From Bidens hawaiensis (taxonomy: Eukaryota > Streptophyta > Magnoliopsida > Asterales > Asteraceae): a stretch of 64,000 bases of DNA. This document shows, in pieces, positions 37,801-47,481 of the stretch (positions are counted from its first letter, which is position 1; the number at the start of each line of letters is the position of its first letter). The DNA is taken from positions 62,001-126,000 of the forward strand of contig JAIQDT010014643.1 in NCBI GenBank assembly GCA_021521415.1, in the 5' to 3' direction. Under the pieces are notes generated by a model that was given only the letters and a program-made list of their open reading frames with translations, was not told the DNA's origin and did not search any database. The position numbers and the translations under genes were made by a program.

Positions 37801-39862
37801 GACAAGAAAATTGCAAGGCCTTCACAATCCGCTTTAGCTTATGGATGGGTCTATGATGCAAGTCAGCCTACAATGGAGCAGTCCATTATTCATCAGGTTT
37901 TTCATGTAGCCATCTTGAAACACGCATTGGTTCGAGTCCCAGCAACATCTATAAGTTCCTCCCCACCGGTTATCATAGATTGGGAAACCGATTTTCAACT
38001 TCATTCAGCTCAAAATAGTCGCGGGGTCTAGGACGCCAGGAAACCTACAACTGAATGGCTAATCGCTTGGCTATCAAATCCAAACGGGAGTGACATTAAT
38101 ATGCCGCATTCTATGAAGCGGGTCTATGAAACGTGTGTGGCTACAATTGAATGGATGATCGCTTGGCACAACTATTATCAAATTTTCGACTTGAGGGCAA
38201 GTCGATTTTCCGGGCCGGAAGTATTGATACGAACCCGTTCGAATTCAAGGGAGCTGAAGGGTCCAGGGAAGATGAAGAGCTAAAGGAAGCCGAAGGATCT
38301 AAGTAACCGCTTCAATTATTACTACCATTCGGGTTATATATATGTTCTTGTCGTAGTTTATAAGATATCCATGTTTTATATATAAAAAATATTGGGGTTT
38401 GTTATCCTTGTATTTGGAGAATTGCCATCTCGAATCGGCTAACCGGAGACTAACCCATCTCAAATCGGGTCAACTATCCTTTTATTTATTGTTTAAGTTT
38501 AGGGGTTTTATCAGTCTTTTTGGAAGCAGCCTCTCTATCCTCATGGATAGAGATAAGATCTGCCTACATCACACCCTCCCCAGACCCTACCAATAGCTTT
38601 TGCTATTTGTGGGATTTACTGGGTACGTTTGTTGTTGTTTGTTTTACTAAAATGATAACTCCATTAAAGTTCAGGAGTTAAAACGTAAATTGGTTAAATA
38701 AAAAGAAGGGGTAGAAGTGTAAACTGTTTAAAGAAAAAGAATTATTAAAGTACGTGTGACAGCTCTCATAAAGTTCAGGGGTAAAAACGTAAATTCATTA
38801 ATAAAGTTGGACTACTAAGACCAAACGTAGTGCGCGTTGTGATGGTGGGAAAACTCCCCAAAACGCCGGGGAACACCGCCCCAGGGCGTTTTGGGGCGTT
38901 CTGGCTTTAAAAAGTCTGTGAGCGTTTTGTACACAACGCTTGAAGGAGAAGAAGGTGGGGCCAAGGAAGTTTAAAGCCAATGGAGAAGAAGGAGGGGGCG
39001 CTTTCCCCCTCCACCACTTCACATGGTCTAAGGGCATGCCACGTGAAGCTATCATGAATTACAACTATTCACGTTTGAGAATGTAAAACGTGAATAGTTG
39101 TAATTCAAGAGAGGCCCACATGGCGTTTCCTTATTAGATGAACTTTTTTTAACCAATTCACGTTTCTACCCCTGAACTTTAAGAAAGTTATCGCATGGCT
39201 GCAAATATTTAATAACTGTTTTCGTATAAACGATTTACACCTGTATCCCTTTTTTTAGTATTATTTAACTAATGTACCAGTTTACCCCTGAACTTTAATT
39301 TAATCATCATAAGACCCTGAACTCTAATAATTCTTTTTCTTTAAGCGATTTATGTTTCTACCTCTGAACTTTAATAGAGTTATCAGCTTAGTAAAGTTTT
39401 ATTAATGCATTTAATTCTTTTTTTTTATTTATTTAACTTGTTATAACTAAAGCTAATCTCCCAGTCTATAATATATTAGTTAACAAATTCATCAATACTA
39501 GTTAACCAAGTGCAAAACATATAAAAACACTGAAACCAAAAGATAGAAATAGAGAAAACCTAGTTCTCATAGGTAGCCCAAAGAGAGCAGCATCAATGTA
39601 CAAAGCACACTCCACATAGAGCTCAGGTTTTTTATCCTCAACACCACGATCTATATCTGCTGCTTCATAATAATATTCAAATACCCAATTAAACCATGCC
39701 ATAAATTAGGGTTTCATTAAAGAAACTAAAATACTTACCTGGAGTGGAGGTATTGTTATTATTATTAGTGGAAGGTAAATGGCCTTCTAGCTTTTCGATT
39801 CTGAAAGTGACCGGAAGATTGATGTCGCAGGATAAGAAGAATCGGAACTCGTTACCGGTCAT
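31840..39862 (-). CDS. VPS34: VPS34, class III phosphatidylinositol 3-kinase, 17 exons, 817 aa
   Basis: Exons (minus): 39862-39739, 39656-39560, 35286-35190, 35115-34957, 34873-34667, 34544-34366, 34283-34136, 34052-33957, 33888-33753, 33661-33540, 33466-33272, 33186-33016, 32945-32808, 32727-32573, 32504-32361, 32243-32096 and 31977-31840. Every junction is GT-AG and the frame stays open to TGA. VPS34 makes PI3P from phosphatidylinositol on endosomes and pre-autophagosomal membranes within the VPS15/VPS30 complexes, and plants have only this class. The N-terminal C2-type region begins [20 protein letters not shown]; a helical PIK region spans about 300-470; the kinase domain about 530-810 shows the ATP-site segment [15 protein letters not shown], catalytic loop GIGDRHLDN, activation loop [15 protein letters not shown] and the C-terminal helix ending WAQYWR. 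The length matches known plant VPS34 (about 814 aa). Intron 2 (35287-39559) holds nested transposons, yet all exons look intact. Confidence 0.97.
32291..32360. repeat. (TAT)n microsatellite in VPS34 intron 15
   Basis: An ATT/TAT trinucleotide run abutting the donor site of exon 15 (donor at 32360 on the minus strand). The intron sequence begins GTATAATAATAATA. Confidence 0.85.
35338..35475 (+). pseudogene. C-terminal end of RTE LINE reverse transcriptase ORF
   Basis: Reads [20 protein letters not shown], then [17 protein letters not shown] and KVKDF, the conserved C-terminal signature of plant RTE-clade polyproteins. The rest of the protein is missing because of 5' truncation. It has no function of its own. 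Confidence 0.8.
35856..37126. mobile_element. Non-autonomous MULE with ~200 bp terminal inverted repeats
   Basis: The ends GACAGAATTACAAATTTTGT and its complement pair for about 200 bp with one 10 bp indel (left arm to about 36060; right arm from about 36935). A perfect 9 bp duplication TATAAAAAA flanks it (35847-35855 and 37127-37135), the Mutator signature. The uninterrupted target survives at 38381-38389 in the sister LTR. The interior carries CCACCA-rich then GGTGGT-rich halves, so the whole element can fold back. Frames inside (36299-36718 and others) are low-complexity and probably not genes. Confidence 0.93.
37287..38224 (+). pseudogene. Gag-Pol remnants inside the small LTR element
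   Basis: The frame at 37287 starts [19 protein letters not shown] and then hits a stop, reminiscent of a gag N-terminus. The frame at 37642-38031 includes [19 protein letters not shown] and a PPVIIDWE segment, close to the C-terminal integrase tail of plant Gypsy elements (usually FHVSLLKK...). Gag start and integrase tail are thus fused around a large deletion that removed protease, RT and RNase H. No enzyme activity remains. Confidence 0.5.
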
Positions 39863-40060
39863 TATGGGTTATGGAATTGGAAGATAGATAATTATTAATT
39901 AGGGGCTTTGTGTTTAATGGAATTGAATTGAATATGTGAGGTGTGATGATGAATTTGGTGTTTGATTGTGCTTGCCTAATCCAAGTGATGAAAGAGATCA
40001 TGTATGTAGATTAAAATCAATCTCGGATACTGTTAAAGAAAAACAAGATGCCTTCAAATA
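39863..40060 (-). promoter_or_regulatory. VPS34 upstream region
   Basis: About 200 bp separates the VPS34 start codon from the inverted-repeat element that begins near 40030-40066. The promoter and 5'UTR must lie here or extend into that element. No convincing TATA box was seen. Confidence 0.35.
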
Positions 40061-40065
40061 CCATC

Positions 40066-41405
40066 AAAGTCATATTAAGTCCCCGAAAAAAAAATTGAAC
40101 TGGTTGAATCCCTGTGGTACCAAAACTGACCCAAATGAGTCCTTCGGTTATCTTTTTGTTAAAAACACTGTTAAAATGAGGGGTAATGTAGTCTTTTCAA
40201 TCTACAACACAAAAATAATACATATTTAAAATGCAAAAAGTAATTCCATACATACATCTAAGAATAGAGGAAGATGACATGCCCATCTAAACTGAATTCC
40301 GGCGACCCTTGGCTTTCCGGCAACACATCTAGCAAAGGCATAACTAGTCATGAAAGTTTAAATCGGAAATCCTCGTTCCTTCAACCGTGCTCACTTTAAA
40401 ACCAGAACAAAACCACCCTTGGTGGTGGTTGTCGGTTCCAGATCTGGACCGGAAATCCAACCGCCGAAATTTCCCCTCACTGACGTCGAAGATCCAATCG
40501 TTCCATTCTACTCACCACATTTACACAAATCCCTCAGTAACGGCGACCTGTGACAGCGAACGGAGTATGGTGGTGACATAAGTAACAGCGGCGGCTAGGG
40601 TTTCGCCTTGCTCGCCGGTTCAAAGGACGGTTTTCAGAGGGAAGAAATATATAAAATATTATTTGGGCTTTTTAATAAACCAAAAAGGGATTACTGTTCT
40701 TCTTCTCCATTTACTCGCCGGACAAGGACAACAAAGTGGAGCTGCCACCGACCGGCCTAAAAAAGTTGAATGTCGTCGGATGAAATAATAAGGAGATATC
40801 GTCGGCTCGACGGTGACATCGTTGTCAGAAGACTAGATCCGACGGGGACATCAAAACCCTTTTTTTGGCGATTTCGCACCTTTTGCTTGCTTCTCCATCA
40901 GCTCGACGGTAAGTTGTACACATGGCCGATTCCTATTTGTCTTGTATACATGCGCCTGGAAGTAATTATGTTCGTCTCCTCCGACGATATATGATGTGGA
41001 AGGTTTGGGGATTTTTCACTTTGATGCACAAAATCTTGAACTAGTTAATTTAAATAGACATTGTAGAGATTATTTCATAAAAAACACAGGTTGGGTGTTT
41101 GGGGAGGTGGCTTGTGGGTGGTAGTGGAGGTAGCGGTAATTTGATGGAGATGGAGGATGAATTGGTAGTGTGGGATCCAAATTTATTATTTTAATTATTT
41201 TTGTAATTTAAATATATATTACTTTTGTGTTATAGGTGAAAAGACTACATTACCCCTCATTTTAACAGTGTTTTTAACCAAAAAAATAACTGAATGACTC
41301 GTTTGGGTCAGTTTTGGTATCACAGGGATTCAACCAGTTTAATTTTTTTCTCGAGGACTCAATATGACTCCGCCCTGCAACCACAGGGACTCAAACAGTA
41401 ATTTT
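40066..41405. mobile_element. MULE-like element with ~150 bp inverted repeats upstream of VPS34
   Basis: Left arm 40066-40215 (GTCATATTAAGTCC, AACTGGTTGAATCCCTGTGG, AACACTGTTAAAATGAGGGG, TGTAGTCTTTTCA) is matched by its complement at about 41214-41375. The right arm runs further out (to about 41405, complement of AAAATTACTGTTTGAGTCCC), so the left arm is truncated or diverged. The interior is G/C-richer and has short frames (for example 40387-40581) without domains. Target duplication not found. Confidence 0.65.
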
Positions 41406-41698
41406 CTCTTCATAGAATTATAACCTCACCAATTAATGTTTTCTAGAATCATAACCAATTATTTCATTCTTTCAAATGATTTAAAAACCGATTTTGACTA
41501 CAATTTTAATATGACTATTACTTTAGCAATTCAATGATTTGTATATTTATACAGTTTCTCATTCACACCATTTATACATATTTTTCCTATATCTTGTGGT
41601 TTTGCAGAGAACAAGGTAAAGAATTCTTATGATATCTACATATATGTATGACGTTTGAAATATTTTCAACCCGTGTGTAGCACGGGCCACTATCCTAG
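41406..41698 (+). mobile_element. Helitron 3' end, copy 1
   Basis: The 3' terminus has hairpin CCCGTG-TGTAG-CACGGG (41670-41686), then CCACTATC and the terminal CTAG (41695-41698) followed by T. A 3' CTRR end with a nearby hairpin and A|T insertion is the Helitron signature. The preceding 250 bp match the Helitron at 45687-47481. The true 5' end is obscured by the adjacent inverted-repeat element. Confidence 0.7.
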
Positions 41699-42937
41699 TT
41701 AATATATTAAAGCAAAACCAATTTATTCACTTGTCCTTCTTCTAGGGTGTCCACCTAATGTTCCATGTCATTCACTTTCCATGCTTATAATTTCCACATA
41801 ATTAATCAATTTATTTTAATCCTAATGCTAATTAACATTTGAGTAAAGTGCCAAAATCGTCCTCGAGGTTTGGTCAAACATGCGAATTTCGTCCAAATAG
41901 TTTTGTTTTTGCAACTGGACCATTGAGGTTTCTCATTTATTGCCAATATCGTCCAATCACTAACTCCGTTAGTTTTTTAACGTTAGATAAAGGATATATT
42001 TGTCTTTTTAATTTATTTATTTTTAAATAAAATAACCCCCCCCCCCCCAATTCCCCCCATCACCAGTTCACCATCAATTTGAATATCCGATTCCTCCTGT
42101 TCTGCTTCTCCATCACCATCGTATTGGAACTTGTTTGAAGACTTGACCCTGGACATCTAATTTTCAGAAGACATCGCATCTAGCGCCACTTGCCATCTTC
42201 GGCAACAAAAACTAACAAAATCGGATTCAATTGGTGGGAGTGAGAGATGATAAATCGATTGAAAGAGGAAAAGATAGTTCGGAAACCTCGCGTCGAAATC
42301 TGTTTCCATAAACCCCTTTATGATTTTGCCTTTCGATTCAACCATCAACGATTTTGTGTTCTTTGATTTTACGATCAAAGAATTTGTTGTTCAATTTTGC
42401 CTTCAATGATTTTTGTTCTCCGGATCTGTAATAGGGGGCACCTGAATACGTGTAACATCCTAAAATTTTAATGTTGAATAAAGAAAGTTATGTTTAGTGA
42501 TTTCGCGTTAATTATTTAATATCGAGTAAGGAGCGGATCATGGACTTGGAATAATTGAGATGGGTTAAATGAGAATGGGCCTTAGGTCCATGGGATTTAA
42601 GGGATATAAATATCCCCTAAAACCCCAAACCATCATTCATTCCATCTATTTTCTAACACTCCAAGACACACACACCACACACCAAACACCGCCGGCCGGC
42701 CGAGGAGAGGAACGGACAGATCTGAGAGAGAGAGAGCGTTGGTTGTGATTAAACAAGTAAACGAGATCCAAACAAGCTCAAAAAGGTATGATTCTTGATC
42801 TTTGAAGTTTAAAGATCCAAGTTTTATAGTGTAGATACGACCGAAAATGGTTGGGAAACGTAGTGGGTGATGTCGAACCATAACAAGGGTGTTAAAATCG
42901 CCCAAAATGCTGGACAGAAATCAAAGCCGTGGCTGAT

Positions 42938-43215
42938 CTGGGCAACTTCGCCTGCAACTGGGCAACTTCGCCTTCAAAGCGATAACTTCGCCTTCAAAGC
43001 GATAACTTCGCCTGAGGCCAAGTTCGCCTAATTGATAACTTCGCTTACGGCCAAGTTCGCCTAACTGGTAACTTCGCCTAAAGCCAAGTTCGCCTGATAA
43101 CTTCGCCTAGAGCTAAGTTCGCCTGAGGTTTAACTTCGCCTAAAGCCAAGTTCGCCTGATAACTTCGCCTAAAGCTAAGTTCGCCTAAGGTTTAACTTCG
43201 CTTAAAGTCAAGTTC
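42938..43215. repeat. Minisatellite (AACTTCGCC/AAGTTCGCC) in solo LTR copy B
   Basis: Alternating AACTTCGCCTAAAGCC and AAGTTCGCCTGA or GAGGTTT units, about a dozen in all, with many AACTT-AAGTT inverted pairs. Homologous to 5866-6118 in copy A but with a different unit order. Confidence 0.8.
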
Positions 43216-43794
43216 GTTTAGAAAATAAATTAAAAATCTAATGAAAAATGTGTTAAGACAGTTAATGGAAATAAAATTTTTCCAAGCTGACCTGGCAGCT
43301 CGACCCCAGCCAGGGGCTCTGCCCCTTGGACCCTGCTAGGGGCTGCCGCCCCTAGACCCCGCTGCCAGGGGCGCTGCCCCCGGACCCCCGTTCGTTGTGG
43401 GTCATATAAAGATAGAAATACATTATGAGAAGTGATAGTTAATTGATACGTATACTTGTTATACAGTCAGCCGTGCACAACTGAAGAAAGGGATTACGAT
43501 TAACGGTGAACGTAACCGTGTTCAGGTGAGTTTCTAGCCCCATTTATGTGTTATGTTTTCGGGGCTGTGTGCATACTCGATATGTTTGTTAATACGCTTA
43601 TCCTAAGAGCTAAGTGTATGCCTTATGTGAATGATGTGATATGTATGAATGATTGCTTGATGGTACGTGAACGATCTTCGGATATTGCACGTACTGTCAG
43701 GTTGTAACGCTATGTATAAGGTAAGTATGATATGTACGCTTATGTGTATGAACGTGATAAATTTAATAAAAGAAGGAAATGATGGTTGTATGGT

Positions 43795-44065
43795 CGTATG
43801 GTTACGAAAAGGGTACCGAGCCCTAATAATACTCGAGGTATGATGTATGGTTGTATGGTAACGAAGAGGGAATCGAACCCTACTAATATTCGAGAACTAG
43901 GGAACCGAACCCTACTTATATTCGAGGAAAGAGGGAAACCGAGCCCTAATAATACTCGAGGAAAGAGGGAAACCGAGCCCTAATAATACTCGAGGAAAGA
44001 GGGTACCAAGCCCTAATAATACTCGAGGAAGGAGGGTACCGAGCCCTAATAATACTCGAGGAATG
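43795..44065. repeat. Minisatellite (GGTACCGAGCCC...CTCGAGG) in solo LTR copy B
   Basis: About seven units of roughly 34 bp containing GAGCCCTAATAATACTCGAG and GGTACC or AAACC joins. Homologous to 5019-5275 in copy A. Confidence 0.85.
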
Positions 44066-45297
44066 TAGAGCGTAATGCTCTTTATAACGTAAGATATGAA
44101 GGTAAGTTAATACAAAAGAAAGTATGAAAGTATGAAAGTATGAATGAAAGAATATAATTTTATGTGTATTGTATAGTGTATGATTAACTAGAACTCACTC
44201 AGCGTAGCTGACTTTTAGTATGCACGCAGGTGAGTAGGATGAGGCAGCTCGCTTGAGGAGACACGTGGCATTGAACAAGAGTCTGGCATCTGAAGACTTA
44301 TGATGTTTTAATTTTAATGCTTTAATGTTGAAAGACAAAATGATGTTTTAAGACAAGACGTGTTTTGTTATGAAATGTTTTATGAAAGTTTTTATATTCC
44401 GCGAACGTTTTAATTAACTCTGATATTTAGAACTGCGTTCATGAGCAAATCCAACACGAAAGTAGGGCTACCGGTAACGGGGCCTTACAATACGAGTTCA
44501 ATTAGTAACCGCCAATGTGTTTGTTTTTGAAATTAGGTGTTGAACTCTCGTCTGAAAATCAGAGGAATCACCATCGCCGTCGTTAGGTTCCATACCACCA
44601 TGGTATTGTACCATACAAGTGAAAGTCCCACGCAGTAAAACACGGTAGCGGCCTTGGTGGTGCGCCGGTGGTTGTAGGGAGAGGTGGTGGTGGAAGCTGA
44701 AGTTGTTTTTCATTTAGGGTTTCTTTAGAATGAAGTGGCGGGGAAGATGAAGTGGTGAGGTAAAAAGACAGAAATGTCCTCGAGTTGACATTAAAAAACT
44801 AACTGAGTTAGTGATTTGGACGATGTTGGCAATAAATAAGAAACCTCAGTAGCCCAGTTGCAAAAACAAAACTATTTGGACGAAATTCGCATGTTTGACC
44901 AAACCTCGAGGACGATTTTGGCACTTTACTCTTAACATTTAAACAAATATATAACACAAGCATCGGTCAAACTTAACATTTAAAGATTTGAATTCATAAC
45001 TTAACACTTACTTTGACTTTATTACATCTAATCTAATCTAATCTAATCTAACTAATATATTAAAGCAAAACCAATTTGTCCACTTGTTCTTCTCCTAGGG
45101 TGTCCATTTTCCATGTCATTCACCTTCCATGCTTATAATTTGCACATAATTAATCAATTAATTTTAATCCTGATGCTAATTAACATTTAAACCAATATAT
45201 AACCCAAGTATTGGTCAAACTTAACATTTAAAGTTTTGAATTTATAACTTAACATTCTTTTTAACCAACCTAAATATAAAAAATTTCAATGTTTAGA

Positions 45298-45522
45298 TTA
45301 CATCGATACAGAAGGCAAGCGGGCAACAAGCTGCGCCGCTACCCTTTTTTGAATTGCCAAACTCAATCTTTTAAAAACTGCATTTGCTGATTTTCGAGTC
45401 ATAACATTACTATACATGACCCGCTGAACATGGGTAAGTAACTCCACAGCTTCAGGCGCGAGGAAACCAAAAGTTTTAAAAGCAAAAGGAATAAATACAT
45501 GTTGGTTTTCAAGACACGCCTT
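45298..45522 (-). pseudogene. Transposon-protein C-terminal fragment, frame intact
   Basis: The minus strand reads KACLENQHVFIPFAFKTFGF, then LAPEAVELLTHVQRVMYSNV and, at the end, VAAQLVARLPSVSM before a stop, with no frame break over about 74 codons. It has no start codon or upstream exons. It is the better-preserved counterpart of 4300-4500. I recall this module as a frequent C-terminal end of plant retroelement-like proteins, but I cannot assign the parent family. Its position inside Helitron-like sequence suggests capture. Confidence 0.5.
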
Positions 45523-45686
45523 AACATTTATTTTAACTTTATTACATCTAATAACTAATATATTAAAGGAACACCAATTTGTCCACTTGTCCTTCTTCTA
45601 GGGTGTCCACATAATGTTCTATGTCATCCACTTTCCATGCTATAATTTCCACATAATTAATCAATTAATTTTAATCCTAATGCTAA

Positions 45687-47481
45687 TCTTCTTACTATAC
45701 TATTAAAACAAAACAAGATATCCACATGGCTTTCAAATAGAATGTCCCCATAAGCTTACAAGGTTTCCATCTCTAGAATTGCCACATAATTCACTAATTA
45801 ACATTTTCTAGAATCATAACTTCACTAATTAATGTTTTCTAGAATCATAACCAACTATTTCCTTTCAAATGATTTAAAAACCGATTTTGACTAGAATTAA
45901 TTATTTATAACTAATATTTGCTACCTTTTTTAGTATGACTATTATTTTATTTTAGCAATTCAATGATTGTATATTAATACAGTTTCTCATTCACACAATT
46001 TATACATATTTTTCCTACATCTTATGGTTTTGCAGAAAACAATATAAAGAATTCTTATGATAGCTACATATATATATATAGGGGATGGATCATGCGAGAA
46101 GTGATATTATAGCGAGAAATGGGAGAAATGAATCTAGACCATTGATTGTGTTTAATCAATGGTCAACAATAGAAATGACATTATCGTAAATAAAGACACA
46201 TATTTATGACATATTTTTAATTAAAAAGCACATTCATGTCTTTTGTGGTGTTAACCTCATTAAACCAGACATTAATGTATTCAGCGGTTATTTTTTCTTG
46301 CATAATCAATGCTCATAAGATGACTAATACTATTTAATTTGTCTCATTAAAATTTTGCAAATAAAGTGATTTTTATTCTTTGAAATTTATGGTTGTATAA
46401 GCTGTTTATTTGTTTTTAAGATTTATTTATAAAGCACATAATTTTTTCAACATGACGTTGTATATTATGGATTTTTCATATAGTACATACATAGCAAAAT
46501 TAGAATAATATAGTTTTGTGTATGGGGGTTTGTGAAAGTGTGGTTACATATTGAATTCAAATTTGTATGTGTGTGGGGGAGGGGGGGATAAATGCTTATA
46601 TAGTAGTGTATTGTGTGATATGTAGGAATAATTATTTACTGTGTAGGGTGGTATTTCGAATTGTGTATTGTGTAGGTACATATATTATACCATGTAGGGA
46701 TTAGTTCAATGTTAAGGTATTTTTAGTTCATTTGATTTTCACCGACAAGTAACTAATATTACATATGTAGGATAATTGTGCTTACTATGTAGAGTATGTA
46801 GGATAAAATACTTTATATATTGGTTGTGTAGGATAATTTTGTTTACTATGTATGGTATGCATGAATAAATCTTTACTGTGTAGAGTGCGTTGAGTGTGTA
46901 AACTCATATATGTACTGTGTAAGTGGTATTTTAAATTGTCTATGTGTAAATTATATCGTGTGTAAGTTTATATATGTATTGTGCATGTGATATTTTGAGT
47001 TGCATATGTGTAAATTTTATCATGTGTAGGTTCATCCATGTACTGTGTTGGTGGTATTTCGAATTATGTATGGTTAAATTATTAGAATTTTGGTTGGTTG
47101 ATAAAGTAAAAAAATAAATTTAAATATGATAATAAAATTTGAATAAAAAAATTATTAAAAAATATAATACTGTAAATCTGTAAAAATATGATTCTTTTTA
47201 GATTTAATTTAAACATAAATAAAAACAATACAAAGAATTAATATATTTTGTAACCCTCTAAAATTATTAGTTACCAAAAATAATATTTGGAGAGATTACA
47301 ATGATACCCCTATACATAATTTAAATATAAAAGAAAAAGAAAAAATTTGATTGGTTGTGATCACTTCTCGCACTTCTCTCTGTAAAAAAACTTCTGAAAT
47401 GACCCAATACATACATACATACATATATATATGACGTTTGCAATTTTTTCCACCCGTGTGTAACACGGGCCACTATCCTAG
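45687..47481 (+). mobile_element. Helitron, copy 2, with a nested TIR element
   Basis: It starts TCTTCTTACTATACTATTAA after an A (45686) and ends with hairpin CCCGTGT-GTA-ACACGGG (47453-47469), CCACTATC and CTAG (47478-47481), followed by T. The 5' TC, 3' CTAG and A|T target fit a Helitron. Copy 1 (ending 41698) lacks the insert at 46081, giving an empty-site control. No Rep/helicase gene is present, so it is non-autonomous. Confidence 0.75.
46081..47410. mobile_element. TGTGTAGG-rich element, copy 1
   Basis: It begins GGGGATGGATCATGCGAGAA, with GAGAAGTGATATTATAGCGA next. The right end carries the rough complement (GATCACTTCTCGCACTTCTC). The interior repeats TGTGTAGG or close variants many times in AT-rich DNA. 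The matching Helitron copy 1 lacks it, so it is a discrete insertion at a TA-rich site. A second copy lies at 48974-50313. Superfamily unknown; ends approximate. Confidence 0.6.

Larger units (their letters stand above)
35691..38513 (+). mobile_element. Small non-autonomous LTR retrotransposon (289 bp LTRs)
   Basis: 5' LTR 35691-37259 is split by a MULE; without it and one 9 bp duplication it is 289 bp. 3' LTR 38225-38513 is also 289 bp. Both start TGATACGAACCC and end TTTATCA or TCTATCA. A 5 bp duplication GTCTT lies at 35686-35690 and 38514-38518. About four differences separate the LTRs by eye. After the 5' LTR, TTTGGTTCCATTGCCGGG (37260) is a degenerate form of the TGGCGCCGTTGCCGGGG primer site of plant Gypsy elements; GGGCCGGAAG precedes the 3' LTR. 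The interior is under 1 kb, so it depends on another element for mobility. Confidence 0.9.
35338..38642 (+). mobile_element. 5'-truncated RTE-type LINE with 15 bp target duplication
   Basis: TTTACTAAAATGATA occurs at 35323-35337 and again at 38643-38657. Between them the element opens in the last codons of an RTE-like reverse transcriptase and ends with the RTE 3' tail GGGATTTACTGGGTACG followed by TTGTTGTTG-like repeats instead of poly(A). The tail is interrupted at 35690 by an LTR element and resumes at 38519 (TTGGAAGCAGCCTCTC). The 5' truncation, TTG-repeat end and long direct repeats fit target-primed reverse transcription. Confidence 0.85.
35318..39395. mobile_element. Palindromic MITE in VPS34 intron, split by a LINE
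   Basis: Ignoring the insertion, the left arm reads AACTTTACTAAAATGATAAC then TCCATTAAAGTTCAGG. The right arm (about 39355-39395) is the complement, ending GAGTTATCAGCTTAGTAAAG. Several further inverted blocks such as AAAGTTCAGGGGTAAAAACG occur inside. A GC-rich sub-block (38820-39040) and a 22 bp hairpin (39055-39107) look like a later Tourist-like insertion. Ends are approximate. Confidence 0.55.
35287..39559 (-). other. VPS34 intron 2, expanded by nested transposons
   Basis: 4273 bp against 70-400 bp for the other introns. Reading outward to inward: a palindromic MITE (arms near 35318-35337 and to about 39395) holds an RTE-type LINE (35338-38642), which holds a small LTR retroelement (35691-38513), which holds a MULE (35856-37126). 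Donor AG|GTTTTC at 39559 and acceptor TTCAG|G at 35287 are still in place. Confidence 0.9.
42451..44489 (+). mobile_element. Solo LTR, copy B (2039 bp)
   Basis: It starts TGTAACATCCTAAAATTTTA and ends ACGGGGCCTTACA, flanked by a perfect 5 bp duplication ATACG (42446-42450 and 44490-44494). A TATAAAT motif at about 42605 would put the transcription start near 42635, leaving an unusually long R-U5 of about 1.85 kb if orientation is right. No primer site, polypurine tract or coding region adjoins. It is the same family as 4545-6616. Confidence 0.88.
41841..44931. mobile_element. MULE with 9 bp target duplication, containing a solo LTR
   Basis: Ends GAGTAAAGTGCCAAAATCGT and its complement pair for roughly 130 bp. 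The flanks carry TTAACATTT at 41832-41840 and 44932-44940, a perfect 9 bp duplication. Without the internal solo LTR the element is about 1.05 kb. It landed in Helitron sequence: the text on either side rejoins as the uninterrupted sister copy near 45180. Confidence 0.9.
41699..45686 (+). mobile_element. Tandem Helitron-like 5' segments, interrupted by a MULE
   Basis: Three copies of a segment beginning TAATATATTAAAGCAAAACC or a close variant and containing CTAGGGTGTCCA and ACATAATTAATCAATTAATT start at about 41699, 45053 and 45553. The first is broken at 41841 by the MULE and resumes at 44941. They resemble 5' portions of one Helitron family and lie head to tail next to copy 1 and copy 2 of the 3' end. 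Confidence 0.5.

Noticed and set aside
39502..39702. A separate 66-codon minus-strand gene
   Set aside because: The middle of this frame is VPS34 exon 2 (39656-39560); the rest is intron read-through.
40387..40994. Genes upstream of VPS34 on the plus strand
   Set aside because: Short frames inside an inverted-repeat element; no domain and no splice partners.
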